A stretch of 64,000 nt of DNA from the NCBI RefSeq assembly GCF_029989365.1, contig NZ_JAPRAQ010000007.1, positions 310,001 to 374,000 of the forward strand, written 5' to 3'. This stretch comes from Bradyrhizobium sp. Arg816 (GTDB taxonomy: Bacteria; Pseudomonadota; Alphaproteobacteria; Rhizobiales; Xanthobacteraceae). Shown here in pieces: positions 54,386-63,107 of the stretch. The stretch's first letter is position 1; each line of letters starts with the position of its first letter. The notes below the pieces were generated by a model, which was given only the letters and a program-made list of their open reading frames with translations, was not told the DNA's origin and made no database searches. The position numbers and the translations under genes are program-made.

Positions 54386-55894
54386 TTACGTCCCCTTCGG
54401 CCGCACGATGGCCCAGCCGATGCGCAGCAGTTGCTGGCGGCCGGTCACCAGCCATTCGAAGGCGCGCGGCACTTCCGGAACGATGCCGGGAAAGCGCGCG
54501 AGGATTTCCGGCGGCGGGGTGCCGGCGGTGTCGGAGGCGCGCCAGACCACGACGCCGCCGGTCTCGCTGAACTTGGCCTGATTGATCCACGGCGTGCGCG
54601 CGGGCTGGGCATCGATGAAGAGATGCGGCCGGCCGGAATGCAGCGTGATCAGGCTCGCAAGCTGGGTCTCGCCTGCGACCGCGCGCAGGCGATGATTGGT
54701 GCGGCGGGCAAAGCTCTCGTCGAAGAAATCCGAGATCGCGCGCGCCGGCATCGAGGTCGCAATCTCGTTGGCGCCGGTCCAGGGCAGGAACAGCACGGCG
54801 AGCACGACGCCGGCTGCGGGCGCCACGACGGCGGCAGCCCACACCGTCCGCAGCACGCGCGCGCGACGCATCGCGATGAGGTCGCCGGCCGCCACCACCA
54901 CGGCAAGTCCCGACACCACCAGCACGACGCCGGCGCCACCGACGACGGCATCGAGCCCGAGCAGGCCGGAGATCAGGACCGCGCCGAGCGCAGGCGCCAG
55001 CGCGAAGAAATAGACGAAGTTGTGCGCGAGCGGCTCGACCGGCGGCCGGTAGATGATCGGCGCTTCCTCGCCCTTGGCGACGAACAGGCCGCTGTTGAGA
55101 AAGGTCAGCGCCGGGATCGCCGCCGCCCCGAGCACGAGCCCGCCGAGCAGCCAGGCCGCGTGCAGCGCGCGGGCGTTCAGCTCGGCGACCACAGGCAGGG
55201 TCGGCATGACAAGCGTCTCGGCGCGCATCAGCCAGACCGCATAGGGCAGCGCCAGGACAGCGACGACGATCAAAGCGAACAGCGGATCGAGCGCGCGCAG
55301 GGTGCGGCGACCGCCGGCGGTCGAGATCGCGAAGACGACGAGCAGGAGGAGAAGGAAGATCGCCGCGGGGATCGTCAGCAGCAAGAGGCCCGCTTCGATC
55401 GACCAGGCGAACCAGGCATTGCCGCGGCGCTGGCCGATGATCTGCCAGGAATGCAAAAGAAGAAGCGCCCAGAGCGGCCGCGCCAGCACCAGCGGGCTAA
55501 AGTCGAGCGCCGGCGAGGAGAAGGCCAGCACCGTCATGGTCAGCAGCACGGCGAGCACCGCCTGCTGTGAGCCGACCACGGCGCGGGAGAGATGATAGAG
55601 CGCGATGAAGGTCGCGACCTCGCAGAGCTGGGCGAGGACATAGACGCCGAACATGTGGCCGCCGGCGGCGCGATAGGCGATGTCGGCGAGCCAGATCGGG
55701 AGCGGCGGGCCCAGATCGGTGCCGACCTGGTACTCGCGCCCGAAGGCCAGCAGGGTCGCGAGCGTGCCGGGCGGGCTGCGGTAAAACACCAGCGCCACGA
55801 ACAGCCACATCGCGGCCTGGAGCAGCACGACGATCCACACGATCAGCCGCGGCCGGGCGCGAATGAGCTCGATGACCAGGGAGGTAAACCGCAT
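54386..55894 (-). CDS. Polytopic membrane protein, glycosyltransferase-39-like
   Basis: A 502-residue inner-membrane protein with about 11 membrane helices. The first outside loop carries FGREYQVGTDLGPPLPIWLADIAY, with an acidic residue after the first helix as in PMT/ArnT-type glycosyltransferases that use polyprenyl-linked sugars. The C-terminal soluble part (about 390-502) ends LGRQQLLRIGWAIVRPKGT-like. The acceptor and donor are unknown, and the family call is tentative. I chose ATG 55894. It stands between the uracil glycosylase and RNase HII genes with no sign of a shared operon. Confidence 0.7.
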   Translation of the reverse strand: MRFTSLVIELIRARPRLIVWIVVLLQAAMWLFVALVFYRSPPGTLATLLAFGREYQVGTDLGPPLPIWLADIAYRAAGGHMFGVYVLAQLCEVATFIALYHLSRAVVGSQQAVLAVLLTMTVLAFSSPALDFSPLVLARPLWALLLLHSWQIIGQRRGNAWFAWSIEAGLLLLTIPAAIFLLLLLVVFAISTAGGRRTLRALDPLFALIVVAVLALPYAVWLMRAETLVMPTLPVVAELNARALHAAWLLGGLVLGAAAIPALTFLNSGLFVAKGEEAPIIYRPPVEPLAHNFVYFFALAPALGAVLISGLLGLDAVVGGAGVVLVVSGLAVVVAAGDLIAMRRARVLRTVWAAAVVAPAAGVVLAVLFLPWTGANEIATSMPARAISDFFDESFARRTNHRLRAVAGETQLASLITLHSGRPHLFIDAQPARTPWINQAKFSETGGVVVWRASDTAGTPPPEILARFPGIVPEVPRAFEWLVTGRQQLLRIGWAIVRPKGT

Positions 55895-55993
55895 GCAACG
55901 TCCGAAAGATGCAGCCAACCCGTCCAGCCGGCCCTATTCGCTCACATCTGTTTTGATAAAGGGCGTCACGCGTTGTGGCAACGACAGTCTGCC

Positions 55994-56866
55994 CTACAAG
56001 CCCGCTGACGCATCAATTTCAACGCTTGCGTCCACCTGCACCTCGACCTCGGTCACCGCAAACAAGTCCCGCACCGGCTCGACCGTCGAGGGCATGTGCT
56101 TGGCGCGGGCGGCGGCGACGGGGGCGAAGAAGCTGCGGTGGTGGATGGTGGGACCAAGGCGGTCGAGCGCGTCGAGGTGCTCGGGAACGGCGTAGCCCTT
56201 GTGTTGCTCGAAACCGTAGCCGGGGCAGTCCTGCGCCAGCGCGCACATCAGCCGGTCGCGCGTCACCTTGGCGATGATCGAGGCTGCGGCGATCGACAGC
56301 ACGATGCCGTCGCCGCCGATCACGGCCTCGCAGTCGCAGGCGGTGTCGAGCCGATCGCGGCCATCGACAAACACATGACGCGGCGTGTCGGGCAGCGCCA
56401 CCACGGCGCGCTTCAGCGCCCACAGCGAGGCACGCAGGATGTTGTCGCGGTCGATCCGGGAGCGCGAGGCGACGGCAACCGAGACCTGCGCGGTGGCGCA
56501 GATCTTGTCGAACAGTCGTTCCCGCTCCTCGGCCGTCAGGCGCTTGGAATCGTCGATGCCGCGCGGAATGCGGTCGGGATCGAGAATCACGGCGGCCGCG
56601 ACCACGGGTCCGGCGAGCGGCCCGCGGCCGGCCTCGTCGCAGCCGGCAACCGGCCAGACGCCGCGCTTGATCAGCGCGCGCTCGCGGCGGAAGGTCGGCG
56701 AGGCGACGGCGATGATGGCGCCCTGCCTGCCGGCCGGGGTCTTAACGGCCGACCCCTTGGCCGCCTTCGCAGGTGCTGCCTTCTTGGCGGCATCCTTCTT
56801 CGGCGCGGCCTTCTCTGGCTCTGGCGCGTCTTTGGCCGGCTTCCTGGCGGACTTGTCCCGAATCAT
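55994..56866 (-). CDS. rnhB: Ribonuclease HII with Lys/Ala/Pro-rich N-terminal tail
   Basis: A 290-residue enzyme that cuts RNA in RNA-DNA hybrids and removes single ribonucleotides. The family start VAGCDEAGRGPLAGPVVAAAV carries catalytic Asp77 and Glu78, followed by GIDDSKRLTAEERE, and VFVDGRDRL and SIIAKVTRDRLM with the other acidic residues. The first 47 residues (KSARKPAKDAPEPEKAAPKK and more) are a basic low-complexity tail not found in E. coli RNase HII. ATG 56866 keeps the tail; a longer frame upstream is possible. Confidence 0.93.
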   Translation of the reverse strand: MIRDKSARKPAKDAPEPEKAAPKKDAAKKAAPAKAAKGSAVKTPAGRQGAIIAVASPTFRRERALIKRGVWPVAGCDEAGRGPLAGPVVAAAVILDPDRIPRGIDDSKRLTAEERERLFDKICATAQVSVAVASRSRIDRDNILRASLWALKRAVVALPDTPRHVFVDGRDRLDTACDCEAVIGGDGIVLSIAAASIIAKVTRDRLMCALAQDCPGYGFEQHKGYAVPEHLDALDRLGPTIHHRSFFAPVAAARAKHMPSTVEPVRDLFAVTEVEVQVDASVEIDASAGL

Positions 56867-56942
56867 GGCCGGGATCGTGCGCAAGCGGCCCAGCCGGCGC
56901 AACCGGGAACCCCGGACAATTCCCGTTATTCAGACCAGCCGC

Positions 56943-57398
56943 CTACTCGGCCAGGTGCACCCGCCGGTCCTCACCGACCTCGATGCCCGGCGCGACCACG
57001 ACTTCCCAGGGATGGCCGTCGGGGTCGGCGAAATAGCCGGAATAACCGCCGTAGTCGGTCTCATGCGCCGCTTTCAGCAGCGCGGCGCCCTTGCCGACAA
57101 CGAAGGCCAGAACCGCGTCGACCTCGTCGCGCGTGGCGCAGTTCCAGGCGAGCGTGATGCCGCGGAAGGTCGCAGGCCTCGGATTGTCCGGTAACTTGGC
57201 GTCGGCCGCGAGTTTATCCCAGTGAAACAGGGCCAACACCGGACCACCGGTATCGTAGAACGCGACGGCCTCGCCGGTCGCCTTCAAACGACGCGAGAAG
57301 CCAAGCGCGTCATAGAAGGCGATGCTGGCACGAATGTCGCTCACACCCAGTGTGATGACGGTGAGCCGCGGCACCGGCGCGGTAAGTTCCTGACTCAT
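56943..57398 (-). CDS. VOC family (glyoxalase-like) protein
   Basis: A 151-residue protein with two VOC half-domains: LTVITLGVSDIRASIAFYDALGFSRR in the first, WNCATRDEVDAVLAF and YFADPDGHPWEVVVAPG in the second. The D-P-D-G-H-P-W-E end is characteristic. Members include glyoxalase I, dioxygenases and fosfomycin-resistance proteins; substrate is unknown. It ends near rnhB and starts about 25 bp after the radical SAM gene on the same strand, so the two may be co-transcribed. Confidence 0.88.
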   Translation of the reverse strand: MSQELTAPVPRLTVITLGVSDIRASIAFYDALGFSRRLKATGEAVAFYDTGGPVLALFHWDKLAADAKLPDNPRPATFRGITLAWNCATRDEVDAVLAFVVGKGAALLKAAHETDYGGYSGYFADPDGHPWEVVVAPGIEVGEDRRVHLAE

Positions 57399-57422
57399 GC
57401 TACGCCTCTTCCACTTCCTCGA

Positions 57423-58586
57423 TCAGAACAGGCTGAGCTGATCGCCGTTCCGCTTCGGCCTCGCAAAGTGATCCGTCGTCAGCTTGGAGCGCCGCTTGTT
57501 CAGCCCAAGCCTGTCGCAGGCGATCTCGAAGCGGCGGCCGATGGTCCAGGCCATCGGCCCGGTGCCCTTCATCCGCTCGCCCCATTTCGCGTCGTAGTCG
57601 CGGCCGCCGCGCATGTCGCGGATCAGGGTGAAGACGTGGCGGTAGCGGTCCGGATAGTTGGCCATCAGCCATTCGCGGAAGAGATCGCGAACCTCCAGCG
57701 GCAGCCGCAGCAGAACGTAGGAGGCTTCCTTGACGCCGGCATGGGCGGCGGCATCGAGGATGCGCTCGATCTCCGAATCGTTCAGCGCGGGGATCACGGG
57801 CGCGACCATCACGGTGGTCGGAATGCCGGCCTCCGAGAGCTGCTTCAGCGCCTCCAGCCGCTTCGGCGGCGTCGCCGCGCGCGGCTCCATGGTGCGCGCG
57901 AGCTTTGGATCGAGCGAGGTGACCGAGATCGCGACCTTGGCGAGGTTGCGCTTGGCCATCCGCGCGAGAATGTCGATGTCGCGCACGACCAGCGCCGACT
58001 TGGTGACGATGCCGACGGGATGGCCGGCGCGCTCCAGCACTTCGAGAATGCCGCGCATGATCTTACGCTCGCGCTCGATCGGCTGATACGGATCGGTGTT
58101 GGTCCCGATCGCGATCATCCGCGGCTCGTAGCCGGTCGCGGCCAGCTCCTTCTCGAGCAGCGCCGGTGCATCGGGCTTGGCAAACAGCTTTGACTCGAAG
58201 TCGAGCCCCGGCGACAGGCCGAGATAGGCGTGCGTCGGCCGCGCGAAGCAATAGACACAGCCGTGCTCACAACCGCGATAGGGATTGATCGAGCGGTCGA
58301 AGCCGATGTCGGGGGATTCGTTGCGGGTGATCACCTTGCGCGAGGTGTCGACGCCCACGCTGGTCTTGAACGGCGGCAGCTCCTCCAGGCTCTGCCAGCC
58401 GTCGTCGAAGGCGACGCGGGCCTCAGCCTCGAAGCGGCCGCTGGCGTTGGACTGCGCGCCCCGCCCCCGCCTGCGCTGTTTGTCGATGGCGACCGCCAGT
58501 TCGGGAAAATCAGAGTCCGCACCCGCCGGCTCGGAGGGCGCCGTGACCGGCGGGTGCTTGAGAGCATGAGAGGATGCTGGACTCAT
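57423..58586 (-). CDS. PA0069-family radical SAM protein (COG1533)
   Basis: A 387-residue radical SAM protein. The cluster motif is NPYRGCEHGCVYCFARPTH, C-X3-C-X2-C. Downstream come GIVTKSALVVRDIDILA and SVTSLDPKLARTMEPRA, as in spore-photoproduct-lyase-like COG1533 proteins; the PA0069 subgroup is widespread in Proteobacteria with unknown reaction. The N-terminal 60 residues are a basic/Ala-rich extension (KQRRRGRGAQSNASGRF). ATG 58586 is preferred. The VOC gene follows closely. Confidence 0.88.
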   Translation of the reverse strand: MSPASSHALKHPPVTAPSEPAGADSDFPELAVAIDKQRRRGRGAQSNASGRFEAEARVAFDDGWQSLEELPPFKTSVGVDTSRKVITRNESPDIGFDRSINPYRGCEHGCVYCFARPTHAYLGLSPGLDFESKLFAKPDAPALLEKELAATGYEPRMIAIGTNTDPYQPIERERKIMRGILEVLERAGHPVGIVTKSALVVRDIDILARMAKRNLAKVAISVTSLDPKLARTMEPRAATPPKRLEALKQLSEAGIPTTVMVAPVIPALNDSEIERILDAAAHAGVKEASYVLLRLPLEVRDLFREWLMANYPDRYRHVFTLIRDMRGGRDYDAKWGERMKGTGPMAWTIGRRFEIACDRLGLNKRRSKLTTDHFARPKRNGDQLSLF

Positions 58587-58687
58587 GAAGCCAAGATAGC
58601 ACGCCAAAGGAACAAATCAAGAACACAAACAAAAAACTGAAAAACAGCCCCATGCACGGTAGCCGCCCAAATTTCGGGCGCGGTCCT

Positions 58688-58701
58688 TTGACCTCACGCA
58701 A
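58688..58701. promoter_or_regulatory. Candidate FixK/FNR box upstream of xfp
   Basis: TTGACCTCACGCAA fits the FixK2 consensus TTG(A/C)-N6-(T/G)CAA. It is centred 102 bp before the xfp start; a class II position (-40.5) would put the transcript start near 58735, with a 62-nt leader. Confidence 0.45.
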
Positions 58702-58796
58702 CACACCCGTCGCGGCGATCCTGTTCGATGCCGGACAGGGATCAATCGCACCGGAACAAAGTTGGTGACGATCGCTGGGTGAAAGTCGGCAGGAAC

Positions 58797-61184
58797 ATGA
58801 CAAATCAACGACAATCGGCCTCAGGGAGCAGCGAGCTCGATCTGCTCGATCGCTATTGGCGCGCCGCGAACTACCTCTCCGTCGGGCAGATCTATCTGCT
58901 CGACAATCCGCTGCTGCGCGAGCCGTTGCGGCCGGAGCACATCAAGCCGCGCTTGCTCGGTCATTGGGGCACGACGCCCGGGTTGAACTTCATTTACGCC
59001 CATCTCAACCGCGTCATCCGCGCGCTCGATGTCGGCGTGCTCTATATCTGCGGTCCCGGCCATGGCGGCCCGGGCATGGTGGCCAACACCTATCTCGAAG
59101 GCAGCTACAGCGAGATCTATCCCGACGTCGCGCGCGATACGGACGGATTGCGAAAACTTTTCAGGCAGTTCTCCTTCCCCGGCGGCATTCCGAGCCACGC
59201 GGCGCCGGAAACGCCGGGCTCGATCCATGAAGGCGGCGAGCTCGGCTACGCGCTGGTGCACGCCTATGGCGCCGCATTCGACAATCCCGACCTGATCGTT
59301 GCCTGCGTGGTCGGCGATGGCGAGGCCGAAACCGGCCCGCTCGCGGCGTCCTGGCACTCGAACAAGTTCCTCAATCCCGCCAATGACGGCGCGGTGCTGC
59401 CTATCCTGCATCTCAACGGCTACAAGATCGCGAACCCGACCGTGCTCGGACGGATGCGCGACGCGGAGATCCGCGACCTGTTCCGCGGGTTCGGCCACGA
59501 GCCGCTGTTCGTCGAGGGCGACGATCCCAAATTGATGCACCAGGCCATGGCGGACGCGCTCGACGTCGCGCTCGCCAGCATCCGCTCGATCCAGCAGCAT
59601 GCCCGCGACGGCCGTAAAAGCGTCGAACGGCCGCGTTGGCCGATGATCGTGCTGCGCAGCCCGAAGGGCTGGACCGGCCCGAAGGAGGTCGACGGCAAGA
59701 AGGTCGAGGGCTTTTGGCGCGCGCATCAGGTTCCCGTTGCGGGCTGTCGCGAGAACCCGGCGCACTTGAAAATCCTCGAAGATTGGATGCGCAGCTACGA
59801 GCCCGAGAAGCTGTTCGACGGCAGCGGCGCGCTCATTCCCGAGCTTCAGGCGCTCGCACCCGAGGGCATCCGCCGCATGGGCGCCAATCCGCACGCCAAT
59901 GGCGGCCTGCTGAAGAAGGAGCTGAAGCTGCCGGACTTCCGCAGCTTTGCCGTGGAGGTGCCGCAGCCGGGCGGTGTGACGGGCGAAGCGACGCGTGAGC
60001 TCGGCAAGTTTTTGCGCGACGTCATCCGCCTCAACGCCGAGGCACGCAACTTCCGCATCATGGGCCCGGACGAGACCGCGTCGAACCGGCTCGACGCCGT
60101 GTTCGAGGCGACCGAACGGGTCTGGATGGAGCCGACGGAGCCTTACGACGTGCATCTCGCCCAGAACGGCCGCGTGATGGAGGTTTTGAGCGAGCATCTC
60201 TGCCAGGGCTGGCTCGAGGGCTATCTGCTCACGGGACGGCACGGCTTGTTCTCCTGCTACGAGGCCTTCATCCACATTGTCGATTCCATGTTCAACCAGC
60301 ACGCCAAATGGCTGAAGGTGACGCGACATCTGCCCTGGCGGCGGCCGATCGCCTCGCTGAACTATCTCCTGACCTCGCATGTCTGGCGGCAGGACCATAA
60401 CGGCTTCAGCCATCAGGATCCCGGCTTCGTCGATCTCGTCGCCAACAAGAAGGCCGACATCGTCCGCATCTACTTCCCGCCCGACGCCAACACGTTGCTG
60501 TGGATCGCCGATCACTGCCTGCGCACCTATGACCGCATCAACGTGATCGTCGCCGGGAAGCAGCCGGCGCCGCAATGGCTATCGATGCAGGACGCGGCCA
60601 CGCATTGCGATGCCGGCATCGGCATCTGGACCTGGGCCGGCAACGAGGACGCGAACAGCGAACCTGATGTGGTGATGGCCTGCGCCGGTGACGTCCCGAC
60701 ATTGGAGACGCTCGCCACGGTCGACCTGCTGCGCAAGGCGCTGCCCGATCTGAAGATCCGCGTCGTCAACGTCGTCGACCTCATGACGCTGCAGCCGAAA
60801 GACCAGCACCCGCACGGTCTGTCCGACCGTGACTTCGACAGCCTGTTCACGTCAGACAAGCCGGTGGTCTTCGCCTATCACGGCTATCCCTATCTCATCC
60901 ACCGCCTCACCTATAACCGCACCAACCATGCCGGCATGCATGTGCGCGGCTTTGCCGAGGAAGGCACCACGACGACGCCGTTCGACATGGTCGTGCTCAA
61001 TGGGCTCGACCGCTATCACCTCGCGATCGAGGCGATCGCGCGCGTGCCGGGTCTGGCGACCAGGGCCGCGCAGGTGCAACAGCAGTTCCGCGACAAGCTG
61101 ATCGAACATTCGCACTATGTGCGCGAACACGGCGAGGACATGCCTGAGATCCGCGATTGGGTCTGGCCGGGCAAGACGGGTTGA
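58797..61184 (+). CDS. xfp: Xylulose-5-phosphate/fructose-6-phosphate phosphoketolase
   Basis: A 795-residue thiamine-diphosphate enzyme that splits xylulose 5-phosphate (and often fructose 6-phosphate) with phosphate to acetyl phosphate plus an aldose phosphate. Visible: LGHWGTTPGLNFIYAHLNR, GPGHGGPGMVANTYLEGSY, VGDGEAETGPLAASWHSNK (TPP region) and SCYEAFIHIVDSMFNQHAKW. Length is typical. ATG 58797 follows AGGA. The acetate kinase gene starts 4 bp after its stop, so both form an operon turning acetyl phosphate into acetate and ATP. A FixK-like box lies upstream. Confidence 0.96.
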   Translation: MTNQRQSASGSSELDLLDRYWRAANYLSVGQIYLLDNPLLREPLRPEHIKPRLLGHWGTTPGLNFIYAHLNRVIRALDVGVLYICGPGHGGPGMVANTYLEGSYSEIYPDVARDTDGLRKLFRQFSFPGGIPSHAAPETPGSIHEGGELGYALVHAYGAAFDNPDLIVACVVGDGEAETGPLAASWHSNKFLNPANDGAVLPILHLNGYKIANPTVLGRMRDAEIRDLFRGFGHEPLFVEGDDPKLMHQAMADALDVALASIRSIQQHARDGRKSVERPRWPMIVLRSPKGWTGPKEVDGKKVEGFWRAHQVPVAGCRENPAHLKILEDWMRSYEPEKLFDGSGALIPELQALAPEGIRRMGANPHANGGLLKKELKLPDFRSFAVEVPQPGGVTGEATRELGKFLRDVIRLNAEARNFRIMGPDETASNRLDAVFEATERVWMEPTEPYDVHLAQNGRVMEVLSEHLCQGWLEGYLLTGRHGLFSCYEAFIHIVDSMFNQHAKWLKVTRHLPWRRPIASLNYLLTSHVWRQDHNGFSHQDPGFVDLVANKKADIVRIYFPPDANTLLWIADHCLRTYDRINVIVAGKQPAPQWLSMQDAATHCDAGIGIWTWAGNEDANSEPDVVMACAGDVPTLETLATVDLLRKALPDLKIRVVNVVDLMTLQPKDQHPHGLSDRDFDSLFTSDKPVVFAYHGYPYLIHRLTYNRTNHAGMHVRGFAEEGTTTTPFDMVVLNGLDRYHLAIEAIARVPGLATRAAQVQQQFRDKLIEHSHYVREHGEDMPEIRDWVWPGKTG

Positions 61185-61188
61185 CGTC

Positions 61189-62364
61189 ATGACGGCGTCG
61201 GTCCTCGTCCTCAACTCGGGCTCGTCGAGCATCAAGTTCGGCCTGTTTGATATCTCGGCGGACGAACCTGTCCTGCTCTGCAAGGGCCAGCTCGACGAGC
61301 AGGAAGCCAAGCCTCGACTCGTGGTGAAGAGCCCCGCTGGCGAGGACCTGTTCGAGACGCGAAGGGAATCGTCCGACGCGGACAGCGGCCATCTGTTCGC
61401 CGACGTGCTCGGCTTTATCAAAGATCGCTTTGGCGACCCGCGGGCAGTAGGTCACCGCATCGTTCATGGCGGGCCGGATTATTCGGGTCCGGTCCAGCTG
61501 ACTGACGACGTCTACGCAAAGCTGGAAGCACTGAGATCACTGGCGCCACTGCACCAGCCCCGCTGCCTTGAACCTGTCCGCTTCATCAGGGCAATACAGC
61601 CCGACCTGACGCAGATCGCTTGTTTCGACACCGCCTTCCATCACACCATTGCGCCACCTGCGAGCCGCTTCGCGCTCCCCCGGCGCTATGAAGAGCGCGG
61701 TATCAGGCGTTATGGATTTCACGGCCTCTCGTTCGAATATGTCGCAGGCCGCCTCGCCGCAATGGCGCCCGAGCTCGTTGCCAAGCGCACCATCATCGCG
61801 CATCTCGGCAATGGCGCCAGCCTGTGCGCATTACGCGATGGTCGCAGCGTCGACACCACGATGGGACTGACGCCGCTCGATGGCCTCGTGATGGGTACGC
61901 GCTGCGGCACGATCGATCCCGGCGTGCTGCTCTATCTGCAACAGCACGAGAGGATGTCGGTCGAGGATGTCCAGCACCTGCTCTATCACGAGTCGGGCCT
62001 GCTCGGCGTCTCCGGCATCTCTGCCGACATGCGCACGCTTCTGGCAAGCGGCGAGGCTGCGGCGCGGGAAGCGGTAGACCTGTTCGTCTTCCGTGCGGCG
62101 CAGCAGGTCGCGGTGATGGCGACCACGCTGGGCGGGCTGGACTGTCTGGTCTTCACCGGCGGCATCGGCGAGCATGCGAAGGAAATCCGCGCCGCGATTG
62201 GTGAGCGGCTTGGGTGGCTCGGCGTGCATATTGACGCGGGTGTGAATGACGCGGCACGCGAGCGGATCAGCGGCAGTGGTAGCGCCGTCAATGTGTTCGT
62301 CATTCCGACGAATGAGGAGCTGACAATCGCTCGGCACTGCGCGGCTGTACTGCGAGCGAAATGA
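61189..62364 (+). CDS. ackA: Acetate kinase
   Basis: A 391-residue ASKHA-fold kinase that transfers the phosphoryl group between acetyl phosphate and ADP. Motifs: VLVLNSGSSSIKFGLF, VGHRIVHGG, DTAFHHTIAPPA, YGFHGLSFEY, HLGNGASLCA and FTGGIGEHA. The length is slightly shorter than E. coli AckA. It follows xfp by 4 bp, so acetyl phosphate from the phosphoketolase is its probable substrate; no pta gene is present. A weak CCCTTCTCCCCCATGGGAG hairpin-like sequence and a tandem repeat follow the stop. Confidence 0.96.
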   Translation: MTASVLVLNSGSSSIKFGLFDISADEPVLLCKGQLDEQEAKPRLVVKSPAGEDLFETRRESSDADSGHLFADVLGFIKDRFGDPRAVGHRIVHGGPDYSGPVQLTDDVYAKLEALRSLAPLHQPRCLEPVRFIRAIQPDLTQIACFDTAFHHTIAPPASRFALPRRYEERGIRRYGFHGLSFEYVAGRLAAMAPELVAKRTIIAHLGNGASLCALRDGRSVDTTMGLTPLDGLVMGTRCGTIDPGVLLYLQQHERMSVEDVQHLLYHESGLLGVSGISADMRTLLASGEAAAREAVDLFVFRAAQQVAVMATTLGGLDCLVFTGGIGEHAKEIRAAIGERLGWLGVHIDAGVNDAARERISGSGSAVNVFVIPTNEELTIARHCAAVLRAK

Positions 62365-62416
62365 AAGCCCGGTCGACCGCTGCATCTTTCCCTTCTCCCC
62401 CATGGGAGAATTTCAG

Positions 62417-62446
62417 CGGGCCATGACTTGTCGGGCCATGACTTGT
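62417..62446. repeat. 15-bp perfect tandem repeat
   Basis: CGGGCCATGACTTGT occurs twice in direct succession between the convergent ackA and glycine-rich genes. Two units only. Confidence 0.8.
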
Positions 62447-62542
62447 CGCAGCGCTGCGCGCCGCTGCCGAAATGATCATGGTGCGCAAAGCAAATGATTT
62501 CGCCATCGCTTCGAGCACCATGGGTCAACTACGTCGCTCCGC

Positions 62543-62926
62543 TCAGTACGGAGAGTACCCGCCTGGGCAAACATAGTTTCCGTAAGCGTCATAGCCGCAG
62601 CCGCTGCGATAGTAGGCCCCCGTCGCAGCTGCGCCGACCGCCGCGGCCCCCACCGCCGCCGCACCGACGCCATAGCGGTATCCACGATACCCTGCATAAG
62701 CGCCCCGATAGCCGTAACGCCCGCCGCGCACGGCAACAGCACCGCCCCGGTATCCACGAGCCGCGACCGCGCCCCCGCGGTAGCCTCCTGCCCGCACGGC
62801 ACCGCCGTGGAAACCTCCGGCGCGCACGCCGGCGCCGCGACCGCCGCGAGCAAACGCGTCATCGGGAGTGAAAGTGACCAGCAGCATAGCTGCGGCTGCC
62901 GAAGCGATGAGAGCTTGACGCAACAT
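62543..62926 (-). CDS. Glycine/arginine-rich exported protein
   Basis: A 127-residue protein with a signal peptide (about 1-25, ALIASAAAAMLLVTFTPDDAFA). The mature chain repeats YRGGAV-like units (RAGGYRGGAVAARGYRGGAV), then Tyr-rich GYRGAYAGYRGYRYG, and ends in an Ala/Gly block that may be a hydrophobic helix and a C-terminal CGYDAYGNYVCPGGYSPY with two Cys. Similar RGG/YRG proteins occur across Bradyrhizobium; function unknown. A perfect FixK/FNR-type box lies about 100 bp before the start, so it may be made in low oxygen. Confidence 0.8.
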   Translation of the reverse strand: MLRQALIASAAAAMLLVTFTPDDAFARGGRGAGVRAGGFHGGAVRAGGYRGGAVAARGYRGGAVAVRGGRYGYRGAYAGYRGYRYGVGAAAVGAAAVGAAATGAYYRSGCGYDAYGNYVCPGGYSPY

Positions 62927-63023
62927 TAGCGTACTCCTTCTTCGAGAGAGGAAGCCGCGGACACCTGCTCATCGCGTTGACCGCGGGTCCGACCGAAGTC
63001 TCGTGCGCTGGAGCTTGGCGCCC

Positions 63024-63037
63024 TTGATTTGGATCAA
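63024..63037. promoter_or_regulatory. Perfect FixK/FNR-type box before the glycine-rich gene
   Basis: TTGATTTGGATCAA has perfect TTGAT/ATCAA half-sites. It is centred about 104 bp upstream of ATG 62926 (minus strand). The RMD1 gene ends downstream of it and cannot be its target in the usual arrangement. Confidence 0.6.
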
Positions 63038-63107
63038 GCCAAAATGTTCCACTTACGTGAACGACTGCTCGTCTTCACGCAACTTGCACGACAACGCGCA
63101 GCCTGAG

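Noticed and set aside
58821..60575. 584-codon minus-strand frame opposite xfp
   Set aside because: Antisense shadow of phosphoketolase; no ribosome site or domain.
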